Shown here: positions 1-5,875 of the stretch, piece after piece
Position numbering within the stretch: the stretch's first letter is position 1
Layout of the letters: the number at the start of each line of letters is the position of its first letter
NCBI GenBank assembly: GCA_947627685.1
Contig: CANQWZ010000077.1
Span: forward strand, 1 to 5,962
From: an uncultured Bacilli bacterium
GTDB lineage: Bacteria; Bacillota_I; Bacilli_A; ML615J-28; CAG-313
DNA: 5,962 nucleotides
Direction: 5' to 3'
The notes under the pieces: generated by a model
Databases searched by the model: none
What the model was told of the DNA's origin: nothing
What the model saw: only the letters and a program-made list of their open reading frames with translations
Position numbers and translations under genes: made by a program

Positions 1-10
1 TGCTCATAGA

Positions 11-60
11 TAAAAAGTAAATCCGAACCATTCACTCGTTACGAGTATTTGGTTCGGATT
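11..60 (-). terminator. Intrinsic terminator downstream of tRNA-Leu
   Basis: Read on the minus strand, an 11-bp perfect stem (arms 50-60 and 20-30, AATCCGAACCA with its complement) encloses an inner 5-bp stem (arms 42-46 and 34-38, ACTCG-type). It is followed by a T-rich run (TTACTTTTT, about 12-20). The hairpin starts 9 nt after the tRNA CCA end. The T-tract exists only on the minus side, so the terminator serves the tRNA and thioesterase direction rather than plus-strand transcription. Confidence 0.85.
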
Positions 61-69
61 ATACTGACT

Positions 70-156
70 TGGTGCAATCGATGAGACTCGAACTCACACA
101 TCCTTCTGGATACTACCCCCTCAAAGTAGCGCGTCTACCTATTCCGCCACGATTGC
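70..156 (-). tRNA. tRNA-Leu, anticodon GAG
   Basis: The minus strand folds into a complete 87-nt class II (long variable arm) tRNA. The acceptor stem is GCAATCG (150-156) pairing with CGATTGC (74-80), followed by discriminator A and a genome-encoded CCA (70-72). The D arm carries the AATAGGTAGA loop. The anticodon stem CTACT/GGTAG holds the 7-nt loop TTGAGGG, giving anticodon GAG, which reads CUU/CUC leucine codons. The variable arm is a short hairpin (ATCC-AGAA-GGAT). The T arm is GTGAG-TTCGAGT-CTCAT with the canonical TTCGA core. The discriminator A and long variable arm agree with leucine identity. The gene has no visible promoter of its own: only a hairpin and 4 nt separate it from the thioesterase stop. 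It may therefore be made by read-through and processing, or from a promoter inside the thioesterase gene. Confidence 0.95.
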
Positions 157-180
157 AAAAAATCCAAAAAGTTTTGGATT
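157..180 (-). terminator. Hairpin between thioesterase stop and tRNA-Leu, possible weak terminator or processing site
   Basis: On the minus strand the inverted repeat AATCCAAAA (172-180) / TTTTGGATT (161-169) begins directly after the thioesterase stop codon and is followed by TTTT (157-160), directly abutting the first base of the tRNA at 156. An 8-bp, AT-rich stem with a short U-run fits a weak Rho-independent terminator. It could equally be a spacer hairpin in a thioesterase-tRNA cotranscript that RNase P cleaves at the tRNA 5' end. The sequence alone does not decide between these. Confidence 0.5.
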
Positions 181-666
181 TTAATCAATTTCGGTTACAT
201 CATCAGGATAATATATGTTTAATTCTTCATGGGCATCTTGACTAATCTTATCAATTGGTAATTTGATATAAACAACTTCAGCTTCTGCTAAAAGGTTTTT
301 ATCCATATCATATATTTTAGCATCAGACACAAAAGTTCTTTTTGTGTTTTTTATAATTTTACCAACTGCTTTAAGTTTAGTATCATAAAGCACCGGCTTT
401 CTAAATTTAACATTAATACTAACGGTTACAGCCCATGTGGTAGGTTCTGTTATCCAAATAACTCTACCGGCTATTTCATCAAGCATGGCAGTAATTAATC
501 CCCCATGTGTTCTACCAGGATAACTTTGATGAAGATCTTTATATTCAAAAATACTAACTAAACTACCATCTTCCATTTCATAAAAAGGTGCTTTTAAGCC
601 AAAGGGATTATCCATACCACAGATATAACACATTTTACTATTGGTTTGTTTTTTTAATACTTTCAT
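181..666 (-). CDS. PaaI-family hotdog-fold thioesterase
   Basis: This 161-residue protein has the core signature of single-domain hotdog acyl-CoA thioesterases of the PaaI/YigI type. H54-G55-G56 is followed by the hydrophobic central helix ending in D63-E64 (HGGLITAMLDEIAG), then the strand TVSINVKFRKPV (81-92) and a closing strand near 125-136. Members usually hydrolyse acyl-CoA or aryl-CoA thioesters as cytoplasmic dimers or tetramers; the substrate cannot be read from the sequence. The N-terminus carries C13-x-x-C16-G followed by N20-P-x-G-L, a motif seen in a subset of the family, so the Cys pair may bind metal or be structural (inference). The ATG at 664-666 is preceded by AAGAGG about 11 nt upstream, which supports this start. 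Met12 is a possible alternative that would begin right at the Cys motif. The acidic tail (about 141-161) has no recognised role. The gene is divergent from the small gene at 737 and ends immediately before a hairpin and tRNA-Leu. Confidence 0.85.
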   Translation of the reverse strand: MKVLKKQTNSKMCYICGMDNPFGLKAPFYEMEDGSLVSIFEYKDLHQSYPGRTHGGLITAMLDEIAGRVIWITEPTTWAVTVSINVKFRKPVLYDTKLKAVGKIIKNTKRTFVSDAKIYDMDKNLLAEAEVVYIKLPIDKISQDAHEELNIYYPDDVTEID

Positions 667-736
667 TTTATTCTTTACCTCTTGTTGTATTATTTGTTAT
701 TATTTTTCGTATGATAGTATATAGGGGGGATTTTTT
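667..736. promoter_or_regulatory. Divergent intergenic region with candidate promoters
   Basis: These 70 bp separate two divergently transcribed starts and must hold signals for both unless the promoters lie further upstream. On the minus strand TATACT (716-721) is a good -10 box for the thioesterase, but the matching -35 (about 739-744, TTTTGC) is poor. On the plus strand TATGAT (710-715) is a -10 candidate for the small gene. No -35 sits at 16-18 bp (TTGTTG at 682-687 is 22 bp away), and the implied transcript would begin almost at the SD site. The two -10 candidates are adjacent, so the promoters may compete. Assignments are by eye only. Confidence 0.35.
723..730 (+). promoter_or_regulatory. 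Ribosome binding site deciding a TTG start
   Basis: The sequence AGGGGGGA lies 6 nt before the TTG at 737-739. An in-frame TAG at 722-724 overlaps it, so translation of this frame cannot begin further upstream. The first in-frame ATG is only at codon 27 or later, inside the hydrophobic segment. Together these make the TTG the likely start. The spacer is a pure T run (731-736), continuing into the start codon. Confidence 0.7.
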
Positions 737-1033
737 TTGCAAAATGACTATGAAGAATTTAAAAAAGCTGTCCAGTCATTTTCCAATTGGCTTGATTCTA
801 TTCCCCCTTATGAATATAGTATGTATGCAACTATCCTTGCTTATATTATAGCACCAATGCTTTCAACTAATGCGCAAAATGCTTTTGGAAATTGGCTTGA
901 ACAAGTAGGTCAAATCATTCTAACTATATCTGCCCAAGCAAGTGCTACTCCTACAAGTGATGAATATACTAAATTACTTCAAGAAGTAGACAATTTGAAA
1001 AAAGAAATTGCAAAGTTGAAAAATAGCAATTAA
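737..1033 (+). CDS. Small uncharacterised protein with hydrophobic segments and C-terminal coiled coil
   Basis: I do not recognise a named family for this 98-residue protein. It has three visible parts. Residues 1-23 are polar and acidic, probably helical. Residues about 25-42 (YEYSMYATILAYIIAPML) and 56-66 (QVGQIILTISA) are hydrophobic; the first could span a membrane and the second is short. Residues 76-96 form a heptad pattern (L80, V84, L87, I91, L94) typical of a short coiled coil, suggesting oligomerisation. The middle QNAFGNWLEQVGQIILT resembles, from memory only, a motif in small hypothetical proteins of Firmicutes. The gene is supported by a strong SD site at correct spacing, a clean stop, biased composition like a real protein, and its position in a gap between genes rather than inside one. 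It is the only plus-strand gene here, divergent from the thioesterase and convergent with the TPR gene, whose stop overlaps its own. No signal peptide or enzymatic motif is seen. Confidence 0.75.
   Translation: MQNDYEEFKKAVQSFSNWLDSIPPYEYSMYATILAYIIAPMLSTNAQNAFGNWLEQVGQIILTISAQASATPTSDEYTKLLQEVDNLKKEIAKLKNSN
997..1031 (-). terminator. Possible weak terminator of the secG-rnr-smpB-TPR operon
   Basis: On the minus strand AATTGC (1026-1031) pairs with GCAATT (1006-1011) across a 14-nt loop and is followed by TCTTTTTTC (997-1005). The stem has only 6 bp and is AT-rich, so this is a weak candidate. Its position right at the TPR stop codon, inside the 3' end of the convergent small gene, is where an operon terminator is expected. 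No better hairpin was seen nearby. Confidence 0.3.
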
Positions 1034-2925
1034 ATATTACGCCAATATGGGAAACTAACTACCTTATCAATATTTTCATTATAGTAGTTAATTTCTTCCT
1101 TATTATAATAGTTTAATTCTTTTAATAAAGCATCAAAGATTAAGCTTTTTTGGCCTAATTTTCTTTCTAGTTGTTTTAGCATAACAATTCTTGTGATTTC
1201 TAAACGATAAAAAGGATAGTTACTTTCAAGTAATTCTTTAGAAAAGTTTAAATCAAAGCGTTCATCACCATTTAAAGCAAAGTAGGCATATAAGTAAATA
1301 ATATGTGAAGATGCATATATTTTATCTTTATGGGTTATTTCTAAAATGATTTTTTTAGCTTCTTCTTCATCTTTATTAGTACCTATACCCTTTAGTTTAG
1401 CATAAGCATAATAGCCATAAGCACAATCACAATTAACATTTTCTTTTTGGCAAATAATTTCATAAGCTTTTTGGTAATATTGATATGCTTTATCAAATTG
1501 ATGCATGAGTTCTAAGCATCTTCCATATAAACTTATCGTGCAAGTATCATCATCTTCAAGTTCTAAAATCTTTTCTAGGATAAGTTTTGCTTTATTTAAA
1601 TTTTGTTTGAAACCTTCTTCAGCATAAATATATCTAATAGCTATTTTTTCTTTTAACCATTTTGATGAACTCTTAAGGATCATTTTTGTTCTTTTTTGAA
1701 TGGCTTTATTTAATTTTTTAGAAGGTAATAAATATGAACAAATTGTATCATTATATTCATCATAATCAATATAATCATAAACATAGGCTTTTTGATAATA
1801 AGCTATAATTTCATCATAGGGTTTATTTAAACGAGCAGAAACTTCCGCAAGCCAGTAATAATAAAAACCATCTTTTTTGTTTTCAAGAAGACTTTTTAGA
1901 TAATCATAGCTATCATTATTTTGATCAATTTGGCGATTAAATTTTAAAATATCAATAAGAATACCATTATTAGGGTTAAGTTCATATGCTTCTTTTAAAA
2001 GTTTTACACAAGTTGGAATTTTGCTAGCATCCTTATCTGCAAGTAATGCCCCTTCCATATATTTTAGTTTCCATGATTTATCAAGGTCGCTATAGCTTCT
2101 AATAAGATCAAGGGCTTTTTTGTAATCTTTAGCATCATCATAGATTTTGACTTTTTCCATGATGATATCTTCTTCACTTTCCTCCCCTTTTAACATGTCA
2201 ACTACCTCTAGGGCCTTTTGATAGTCCTTTTTAATGGTATATGCTTCAATTAACATGCTTTTCGCTGCAAGATCATCACCATCGTATTGTAAACATATCT
2301 TTATATTACTAATTACTTCATCAATTAAGTTATTGTCTTGTTTTTCTTGATATTGTTTAAAGGCTAGACGAGCTTTTAAGTAATAAACAATACCACTATA
2401 ACCATAGCTTGCAAGTATTTTATCAATGGTAATGTTGGCATCTTCCATTTGTGATAATGAAATTAAAATATCAACCCTCGCAACCAAGTAATCAAGTTCA
2501 TCACTGTTTTCATCATTTGATAAGCATTGATTAATTAAGTCTAATGCTTCGTTTAAATCTTCAAGGCAATTAGTTCTTGCAAGAGACCTTGCTAAAGCAA
2601 ATTTGATTTCATTTACAAATGGTGTACCATATTTTAATGCCATTTTACCACAGTTAATAACTTCATCTACCATGTCAAGTTCATCATAAATCAAGGTTAA
2701 AAAGCTATATGATATTTTAGCATATTTTGTTTTATTTCTAATTAGAGTTTTTAAATCAGCTATGCTATCATCCAAATGTGTTTTTAACCTTGAAATATCA
2801 ATCATTGCTCTACTATATCTTGCTTCATCTACCATTATGTTATCTTTAATCAAGGTAGAAAAAGCATCATATGCTTCAACAAATTTTTCTTCCTCAACTA
2901 ATTTAAATGCATCCATCATGTCCAT
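1030..2925 (-). CDS. Tetratricopeptide-repeat protein of unknown function, translationally linked to smpB
   Basis: This 631-residue protein is almost wholly alpha-helical and built from degenerate TPR-like helix pairs. Examples are residues 5-27 (AFKLVEEEKFVEAYDAFSTL), 222-246 (MLIEAYTIKKDYQKALEVVDML), 286-320 ending in the typical ELNPNN, and 463-490 (SLYGRCLELMHQFDKAYQYYQKAY). Residues 503-530 (YGYYAYAKLKGIG followed by EEAKKI) look like a Sel1-type repeat. No signal peptide, membrane segment or catalytic domain is visible, so it is probably a cytoplasmic scaffold or adaptor; its partner is unknown. The start ATG (2923-2925) lies 8 nt after the smpB stop, and its SD site TAGGTGAT overlaps that stop codon, which suggests translational coupling. 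Residues M3 and M4 are alternative starts of little consequence. In Bacillus this place downstream of smpB is held by ssrA. Its stop codon overlaps the stop of the opposing small gene. Confidence 0.85.
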   Translation of the reverse strand: MDMMDAFKLVEEEKFVEAYDAFSTLIKDNIMVDEARYSRAMIDISRLKTHLDDSIADLKTLIRNKTKYAKISYSFLTLIYDELDMVDEVINCGKMALKYGTPFVNEIKFALARSLARTNCLEDLNEALDLINQCLSNDENSDELDYLVARVDILISLSQMEDANITIDKILASYGYSGIVYYLKARLAFKQYQEKQDNNLIDEVISNIKICLQYDGDDLAAKSMLIEAYTIKKDYQKALEVVDMLKGEESEEDIIMEKVKIYDDAKDYKKALDLIRSYSDLDKSWKLKYMEGALLADKDASKIPTCVKLLKEAYELNPNNGILIDILKFNRQIDQNNDSYDYLKSLLENKKDGFYYYWLAEVSARLNKPYDEIIAYYQKAYVYDYIDYDEYNDTICSYLLPSKKLNKAIQKRTKMILKSSSKWLKEKIAIRYIYAEEGFKQNLNKAKLILEKILELEDDDTCTISLYGRCLELMHQFDKAYQYYQKAYEIICQKENVNCDCAYGYYAYAKLKGIGTNKDEEEAKKIILEITHKDKIYASSHIIYLYAYFALNGDERFDLNFSKELLESNYPFYRLEITRIVMLKQLERKLGQKSLIFDALLKELNYYNKEEINYYNENIDKVVSFPYWRNI

Positions 2926-2933
2926 TTTATCAC

Positions 2934-3383
2934 CTAATATTTTCTTAATTCTTTTTGGGTTGCTTTTTGCTTTAAATCTTCTCTTTTATCATAAAGCTTC
3001 TTACCCTTCGCAAGCGCTATTTCAACTTTTGCTAAACCCTTTTTTAGATATACTTTAGTAGGAATAATGGTTATACCATCTTTTTTTACTTTAGTATCTA
3101 GACGAATAATTTCTTGCTTGTGTAATAATAACTTACGAGTTTGATCTGGTTTATGATTAAAGATATTACCCATTTCATATTTAGAGATGTTCATACCACT
3201 AATGAAAATTTCCCCTTTTTTGATATAACAATAGCTATCTTGCAAGCTAACTTTACCACATCTTATAGCTTTGATTTCGGTTCCTTTTAAGACGATGCCA
3301 CATTCATATCTTTCTTCTATTACATATTCATGTGTAGCTTTTTTATTTTGGGAAACTATTTTTTCTTGTTCATTTTTGATCAT
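2934..3383 (-). CDS. smpB: SsrA-binding protein SmpB, trans-translation
   Basis: SmpB binds tmRNA, delivers it with EF-Tu to ribosomes stalled without a stop codon, and mimics the missing codon-anticodon half in the decoding centre. The 149-residue length is normal. Family landmarks run in order: VSQNKKATHEYVIEE (10-24), the tmRNA-binding strand GIVLKGTEIKAIR (29-41), DSYCYIKKGEIFISGMNIS (49-67), HKPDQTRKLLLHK (77-89), IIPTKVYLKKGLAKVEIALAKGKK (106-129), and the tail YDKREDLKQKATQKE (131-145), which enters the mRNA channel. Family members such as those of E. coli and Bacillus have His before DKR; here it is Tyr131. The ATG (3381-3383) lies 5 nt after the rnr stop with AGGGAAG as SD inside the rnr 3' end, so the two are coupled. 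RNase R degrades the defective mRNAs released by this pathway, giving a functional link to rnr. No ssrA gene is seen in the window. The stop is TAG. Confidence 0.98.
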   Translation of the reverse strand: MIKNEQEKIVSQNKKATHEYVIEERYECGIVLKGTEIKAIRCGKVSLQDSYCYIKKGEIFISGMNISKYEMGNIFNHKPDQTRKLLLHKQEIIRLDTKVKKDGITIIPTKVYLKKGLAKVEIALAKGKKLYDKREDLKQKATQKELRKY

Positions 3384-3388
3384 TTTAC

Positions 3389-5530
3389 TTACTTCCCTAA
3401 GAGTTTAAAATCAACAGTTCTTTTTCTAAGATCAGTTGCTAATACTTTTACTCTTACTTCATCACCCATTTGGTAAACTTTTTTAGTAATTTTACCTATT
3501 ACTCTACCATAAAGTTCATCAACTTCATAATAATCATCATTCATTTGCTTATATTTTACTAAACCTTCAACCGTATTGTCAAGCATTATATACATACCAA
3601 AAGGAGTTATACTAGCAATAATGCCATAAAATACTTTACCAATATAATTACTAATATATTCAACCTTCTTTAAATCAACGCAATTTCTTTCAAGCATTTC
3701 GGCCTGACTTTCTTTTTGACTAGCAAGAAGAGAGGCCCTATTTACTTTAGCCTCATAATAACTTACGCTATTCATTTGCTTTTCTTCCTTTTTACCAAGC
3801 ATGAAAAGTTTAACAAGTCTATGAACTAATAAATCAGGATATCTTCTAATGGGTGAGGTAAAATGCGTATAATATTTACTAGCAAGGCCATAATGACCAA
3901 TATTGGTTTCTTGATATTTAGCTTTAGCCATACTTCTAACCATTAATTTAGCAATTATCGCATATTTAGTTTTTTCTTCTTCACAAATGGTAGGTTTTTT
4001 TAAATCAAGCAGGATTTGTTGCAATATTTTAGGCAACATTTTTTGGTTTTTTATTTTAACTTGATAACCAAACTGGGATAAATTTAATAGTAAATGCGTC
4101 ATTTTTTCTTGATTTGGTTCTTCATGAACACGGTAAATAAAAGGTACATCAAGCCATGTCATAGCCTCAGCTATTGTTTCATTGGTAACAAGCATAAATT
4201 CTTCAATTAAGGCTTCAGCATTAAGCGCTTTTCTGATTTTAATATCGATAGCTTTTTGGTTTTCATCAAGGATAATTTTAGGTTCAATGGTATCAAATTC
4301 AAATGCTCCTCTTAAAAGACGTTTTTGATGTAAAATATCTTTTAATTCATTCATCATAAAAAGCATTGGTACAATATCTTGATATGCTTTATTTAGTTGT
4401 TTATCAATTTGTTCTAAGATTTGATTAACAACTTGATAAGTCATACGATGTTTATTATTAATAATAGCCTCAAATACTTCATAATTTACCACCATACCAT
4501 TGGTATCTATTTCCATTTGGCATCCTAGGACTAAACGATCAACTTTTTCATTTAATGAACAAATACCATTTGATAATTTTTTAGGTAGCATTGGTATAGT
4601 GCGATCAGGTAAATAAATGCTTGTTCCGCGCTCTAAGGCCTCTTCATCTAAAAAGCTTCCTTCTTTTACGTAGTTTGATACATCCGCAATATAAACTCCT
4701 AATAAGTAATTGCCATTTGCGAGTTTTTTTAAATTAACAGCATCGTCTAAATCTTTGGCATCATCACCATCGATTGTAATAATCGTTTCTAATCTTAAAT
4801 CTCTAATGCTAGGATCTTTTAAAAGTAAACTTTTAGTATCTAAAACGTCTTCGATTTCTTCAAGTTCAGCGTTAATTTTTTCATCAAAAGTAGTCTTCAC
4901 GCCACTTGTTAAAACTAAACTAGTAATATCAAGACCAGGTAAATCTTTATTACCATAAACTTCTTTAATAATACCATCTGCGGTATAGTTTTTATAGTAT
5001 TTGGTAATTTTTACCATTACTATATCATTATTAGTAGCATTTATTAAATTATCATCACTAATATAAACGACTAAATTTAATTTAGCATCTACAGGCTTAA
5101 CAATTTTTTTACCCTTGATAGTAAGAAGACTACCAATTAAAGCTTGGGTGTTACGTTTAAGGATTCGTACAACTTCACCTTCTAAACGCTTCTTGTTATC
5201 GGTTTTAAATTTAATTAAAACCTCATCATAATTAATAGCACCTTTTAGTGATGATTGGGGGATAAAAATACCCCCAAGCTCAGTATCAACAAAAGCAAAG
5301 CCTGCTTCTTTGACATCAATGATGCCAGTTGCCATTTTAAAATAAGCAAGTTTGGCAAATTGACCTTTACGATTATAAATAATGATCTTTTCATCGACAA
5401 GGCTATTTAAGCATTTTGCAAGACTTGTAAATTCTGCTGCCGAATTTAGATTAAGACGATCATAAAAATCATCTATGGTTAGTGGTTTATAATTTTCATC
5501 TGCCATTATTTGTAATATACGTTCTTTCAT
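3389..5530 (-). CDS. rnr: Ribonuclease R, 3'-5' exoribonuclease of the RNB family
   Basis: RNase R degrades structured RNA processively from the 3' end and removes faulty mRNA during trans-translation. At 713 residues all domains are present. There is an N-terminal winged-helix segment (about 1-62), two cold-shock/OB domains (about 65-130 and 140-210), the RNB catalytic core (about 240-580) and an S1 domain (about 625-710, starting GKVFYGIIASITPFGMYIML). The catalytic signature TIDGDDAKDLDDAV (252-265) supplies D254, D260, D262 and D263, matching the Mg-binding aspartates D272/D278/D280/D281 of E. coli RNase R. YRVHEEP (466-472) and HYGLASKYYTHFTSPIRRYPDLLVHR (546-571) are the other RNB hallmarks. 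The lysine-rich C-terminal tail of the E. coli enzyme is absent; the protein stops soon after S1. The ATG start (5528-5530) is preceded by a modest SD, AGTAGG, only 4 nt away. A hairpin lies between secG and rnr, so rnr expression probably depends on read-through or an internal promoter. It overlaps the smpB SD site at its 3' end. Confidence 0.98.
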   Translation of the reverse strand: MKERILQIMADENYKPLTIDDFYDRLNLNSAAEFTSLAKCLNSLVDEKIIIYNRKGQFAKLAYFKMATGIIDVKEAGFAFVDTELGGIFIPQSSLKGAINYDEVLIKFKTDNKKRLEGEVVRILKRNTQALIGSLLTIKGKKIVKPVDAKLNLVVYISDDNLINATNNDIVMVKITKYYKNYTADGIIKEVYGNKDLPGLDITSLVLTSGVKTTFDEKINAELEEIEDVLDTKSLLLKDPSIRDLRLETIITIDGDDAKDLDDAVNLKKLANGNYLLGVYIADVSNYVKEGSFLDEEALERGTSIYLPDRTIPMLPKKLSNGICSLNEKVDRLVLGCQMEIDTNGMVVNYEVFEAIINNKHRMTYQVVNQILEQIDKQLNKAYQDIVPMLFMMNELKDILHQKRLLRGAFEFDTIEPKIILDENQKAIDIKIRKALNAEALIEEFMLVTNETIAEAMTWLDVPFIYRVHEEPNQEKMTHLLLNLSQFGYQVKIKNQKMLPKILQQILLDLKKPTICEEEKTKYAIIAKLMVRSMAKAKYQETNIGHYGLASKYYTHFTSPIRRYPDLLVHRLVKLFMLGKKEEKQMNSVSYYEAKVNRASLLASQKESQAEMLERNCVDLKKVEYISNYIGKVFYGIIASITPFGMYIMLDNTVEGLVKYKQMNDDYYEVDELYGRVIGKITKKVYQMGDEVRVKVLATDLRKRTVDFKLLGK

Positions 5531-5545
5531 AAAACCTACTTTCTA

Positions 5546-5578
5546 AAAGAAAAAGGGCACAAGTTGCCCTATTTTTTT
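5546..5578. terminator. Hairpin terminator/attenuator between secG and rnr
   Basis: The arms AGGGCA (5554-5559) and TGCCCT (5565-5570) form a 6-bp GC-rich stem with a 5-nt loop. On the minus strand it is followed by TTTTCTTTT (5546-5553), a good U-tract; on the plus strand by ATTTTTTT (5571-5578). The structure is therefore bidirectional in form. Only the minus direction has a known transcript here, running from secG into rnr. As the first hairpin after secG it should end part of the secG transcripts and let the rest continue into rnr. Confidence 0.75.
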
Positions 5579-5581
5579 GTT

Positions 5582-5818
5582 TTATAGTTTTGGTAAAATA
5601 ACTACAAGCACTGCTACTAAGAAGAAAACGATTGATAGCACTGTTGTAATTTGATTTATGACTTTTTCTGCTCCTCTTTGTTTTTGATTTGCGTATTCTG
5701 ATTTAGTTCCTGAAAAGGCACTAGATGCATCATCCTTAGAATTTTGTAAAACAATAATTAAGATTAGAGCTAAGGATAAAATTAATAAGATAAAGTCATA
5801 CCAATGCATTCCACCCAT
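5582..5818 (-). CDS. secG: Preprotein translocase subunit SecG
   Basis: SecG is the small, non-essential membrane subunit of the SecYEG channel and stimulates SecA-driven protein export. The 78-residue length and the two-helix plan fit the family. TM1 spans about 8-26 (DFILLILSLALILIIVLQ). A polar cytoplasmic loop follows, containing QNSKDDASSAFSG (25-37), the counterpart of the usual Gly/Ser-rich LQ..K..G..AFGG stretch. TM2 is about 56-76, preceded by RGAEKVINQIT (48-58), where the family has RGAEKFL. The ATG at 5816-5818 is chosen because a perfect AGGAGGA (5826-5832) sits 7 nt upstream; Met4 would be 16 nt away. The promoter with an extended -10 lies at 5867-5875. Its gene order, ahead of rnr and smpB, matches Bacillus and many Firmicutes. 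Confidence 0.95.
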   Translation of the reverse strand: MGGMHWYDFILLILSLALILIIVLQNSKDDASSAFSGTKSEYANQKQRGAEKVINQITTVLSIVFFLVAVLVVILPKL

Positions 5819-5866
5819 ACAAGAATCCTCCTATTTGATCTATATATTACTAAATTACTTGATGTA

Positions 5867-5875
5867 ATTATACCA
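5867..5875 (-). promoter_or_regulatory. Extended -10 promoter for secG
   Basis: On the minus strand TGG-TATAAT (5875-5867) is a perfect -10 hexamer with the TGn extension. A weak -35, TAGAAT, sits 17 bp upstream at about 5890-5895 and matches the consensus in three of six positions. Transcription would start near 5860, leaving a leader of about 40 nt up to the secG ATG with an AGGAGGA site in it. This is probably the main promoter of the secG-rnr-smpB-TPR unit. A 6-bp inverted repeat, AATTAC/GTAATT (5853-5858 and 5864-5869), overlaps the end of the -10 box and the start site. Confidence 0.7.

Noticed and set aside
588..851. An open plus-strand frame across the thioesterase start and the small gene
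   Set aside because: It overlaps two better supported genes in other frames, has no SD site, and its translation is a mix of aromatic and hydrophobic residues typical of an antisense frame.
1054..1095. Inverted repeat AACTA...TAGTT as a terminator for the small plus-strand gene
   Set aside because: The pairing is short and AT-rich with a long loop, and lies in TPR coding sequence without a clear T-run; not distinguishable from background.
1030..2940. Possible ssrA (tmRNA) downstream of smpB, as in Bacillus
   Set aside because: Only 8 nt separate smpB from the next start codon and the region after it is an intact 631-codon frame. No CCA-ended tRNA-like fold was seen.
2762..3058. Open plus-strand frame opposite smpB and the TPR gene start
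   Set aside because: It lies antisense to conserved smpB coding sequence, lacks a ribosome binding site, and its Leu/Ser/Phe-rich product is the usual result of reading AT-rich Lys/Glu codons backwards.
4710..4958. Open plus-strand frame inside rnr
   Set aside because: It is fully antisense to the RNase R catalytic region, has Ser/Lys-rich low-complexity translation and no initiation signals.
181..5818. Recoded UGA = tryptophan, as in Mycoplasma
   Set aside because: All genes run full length with the standard code, the Trp codons checked in secG and rnr are TGG, and none of the proteins needs a TGA read-through.
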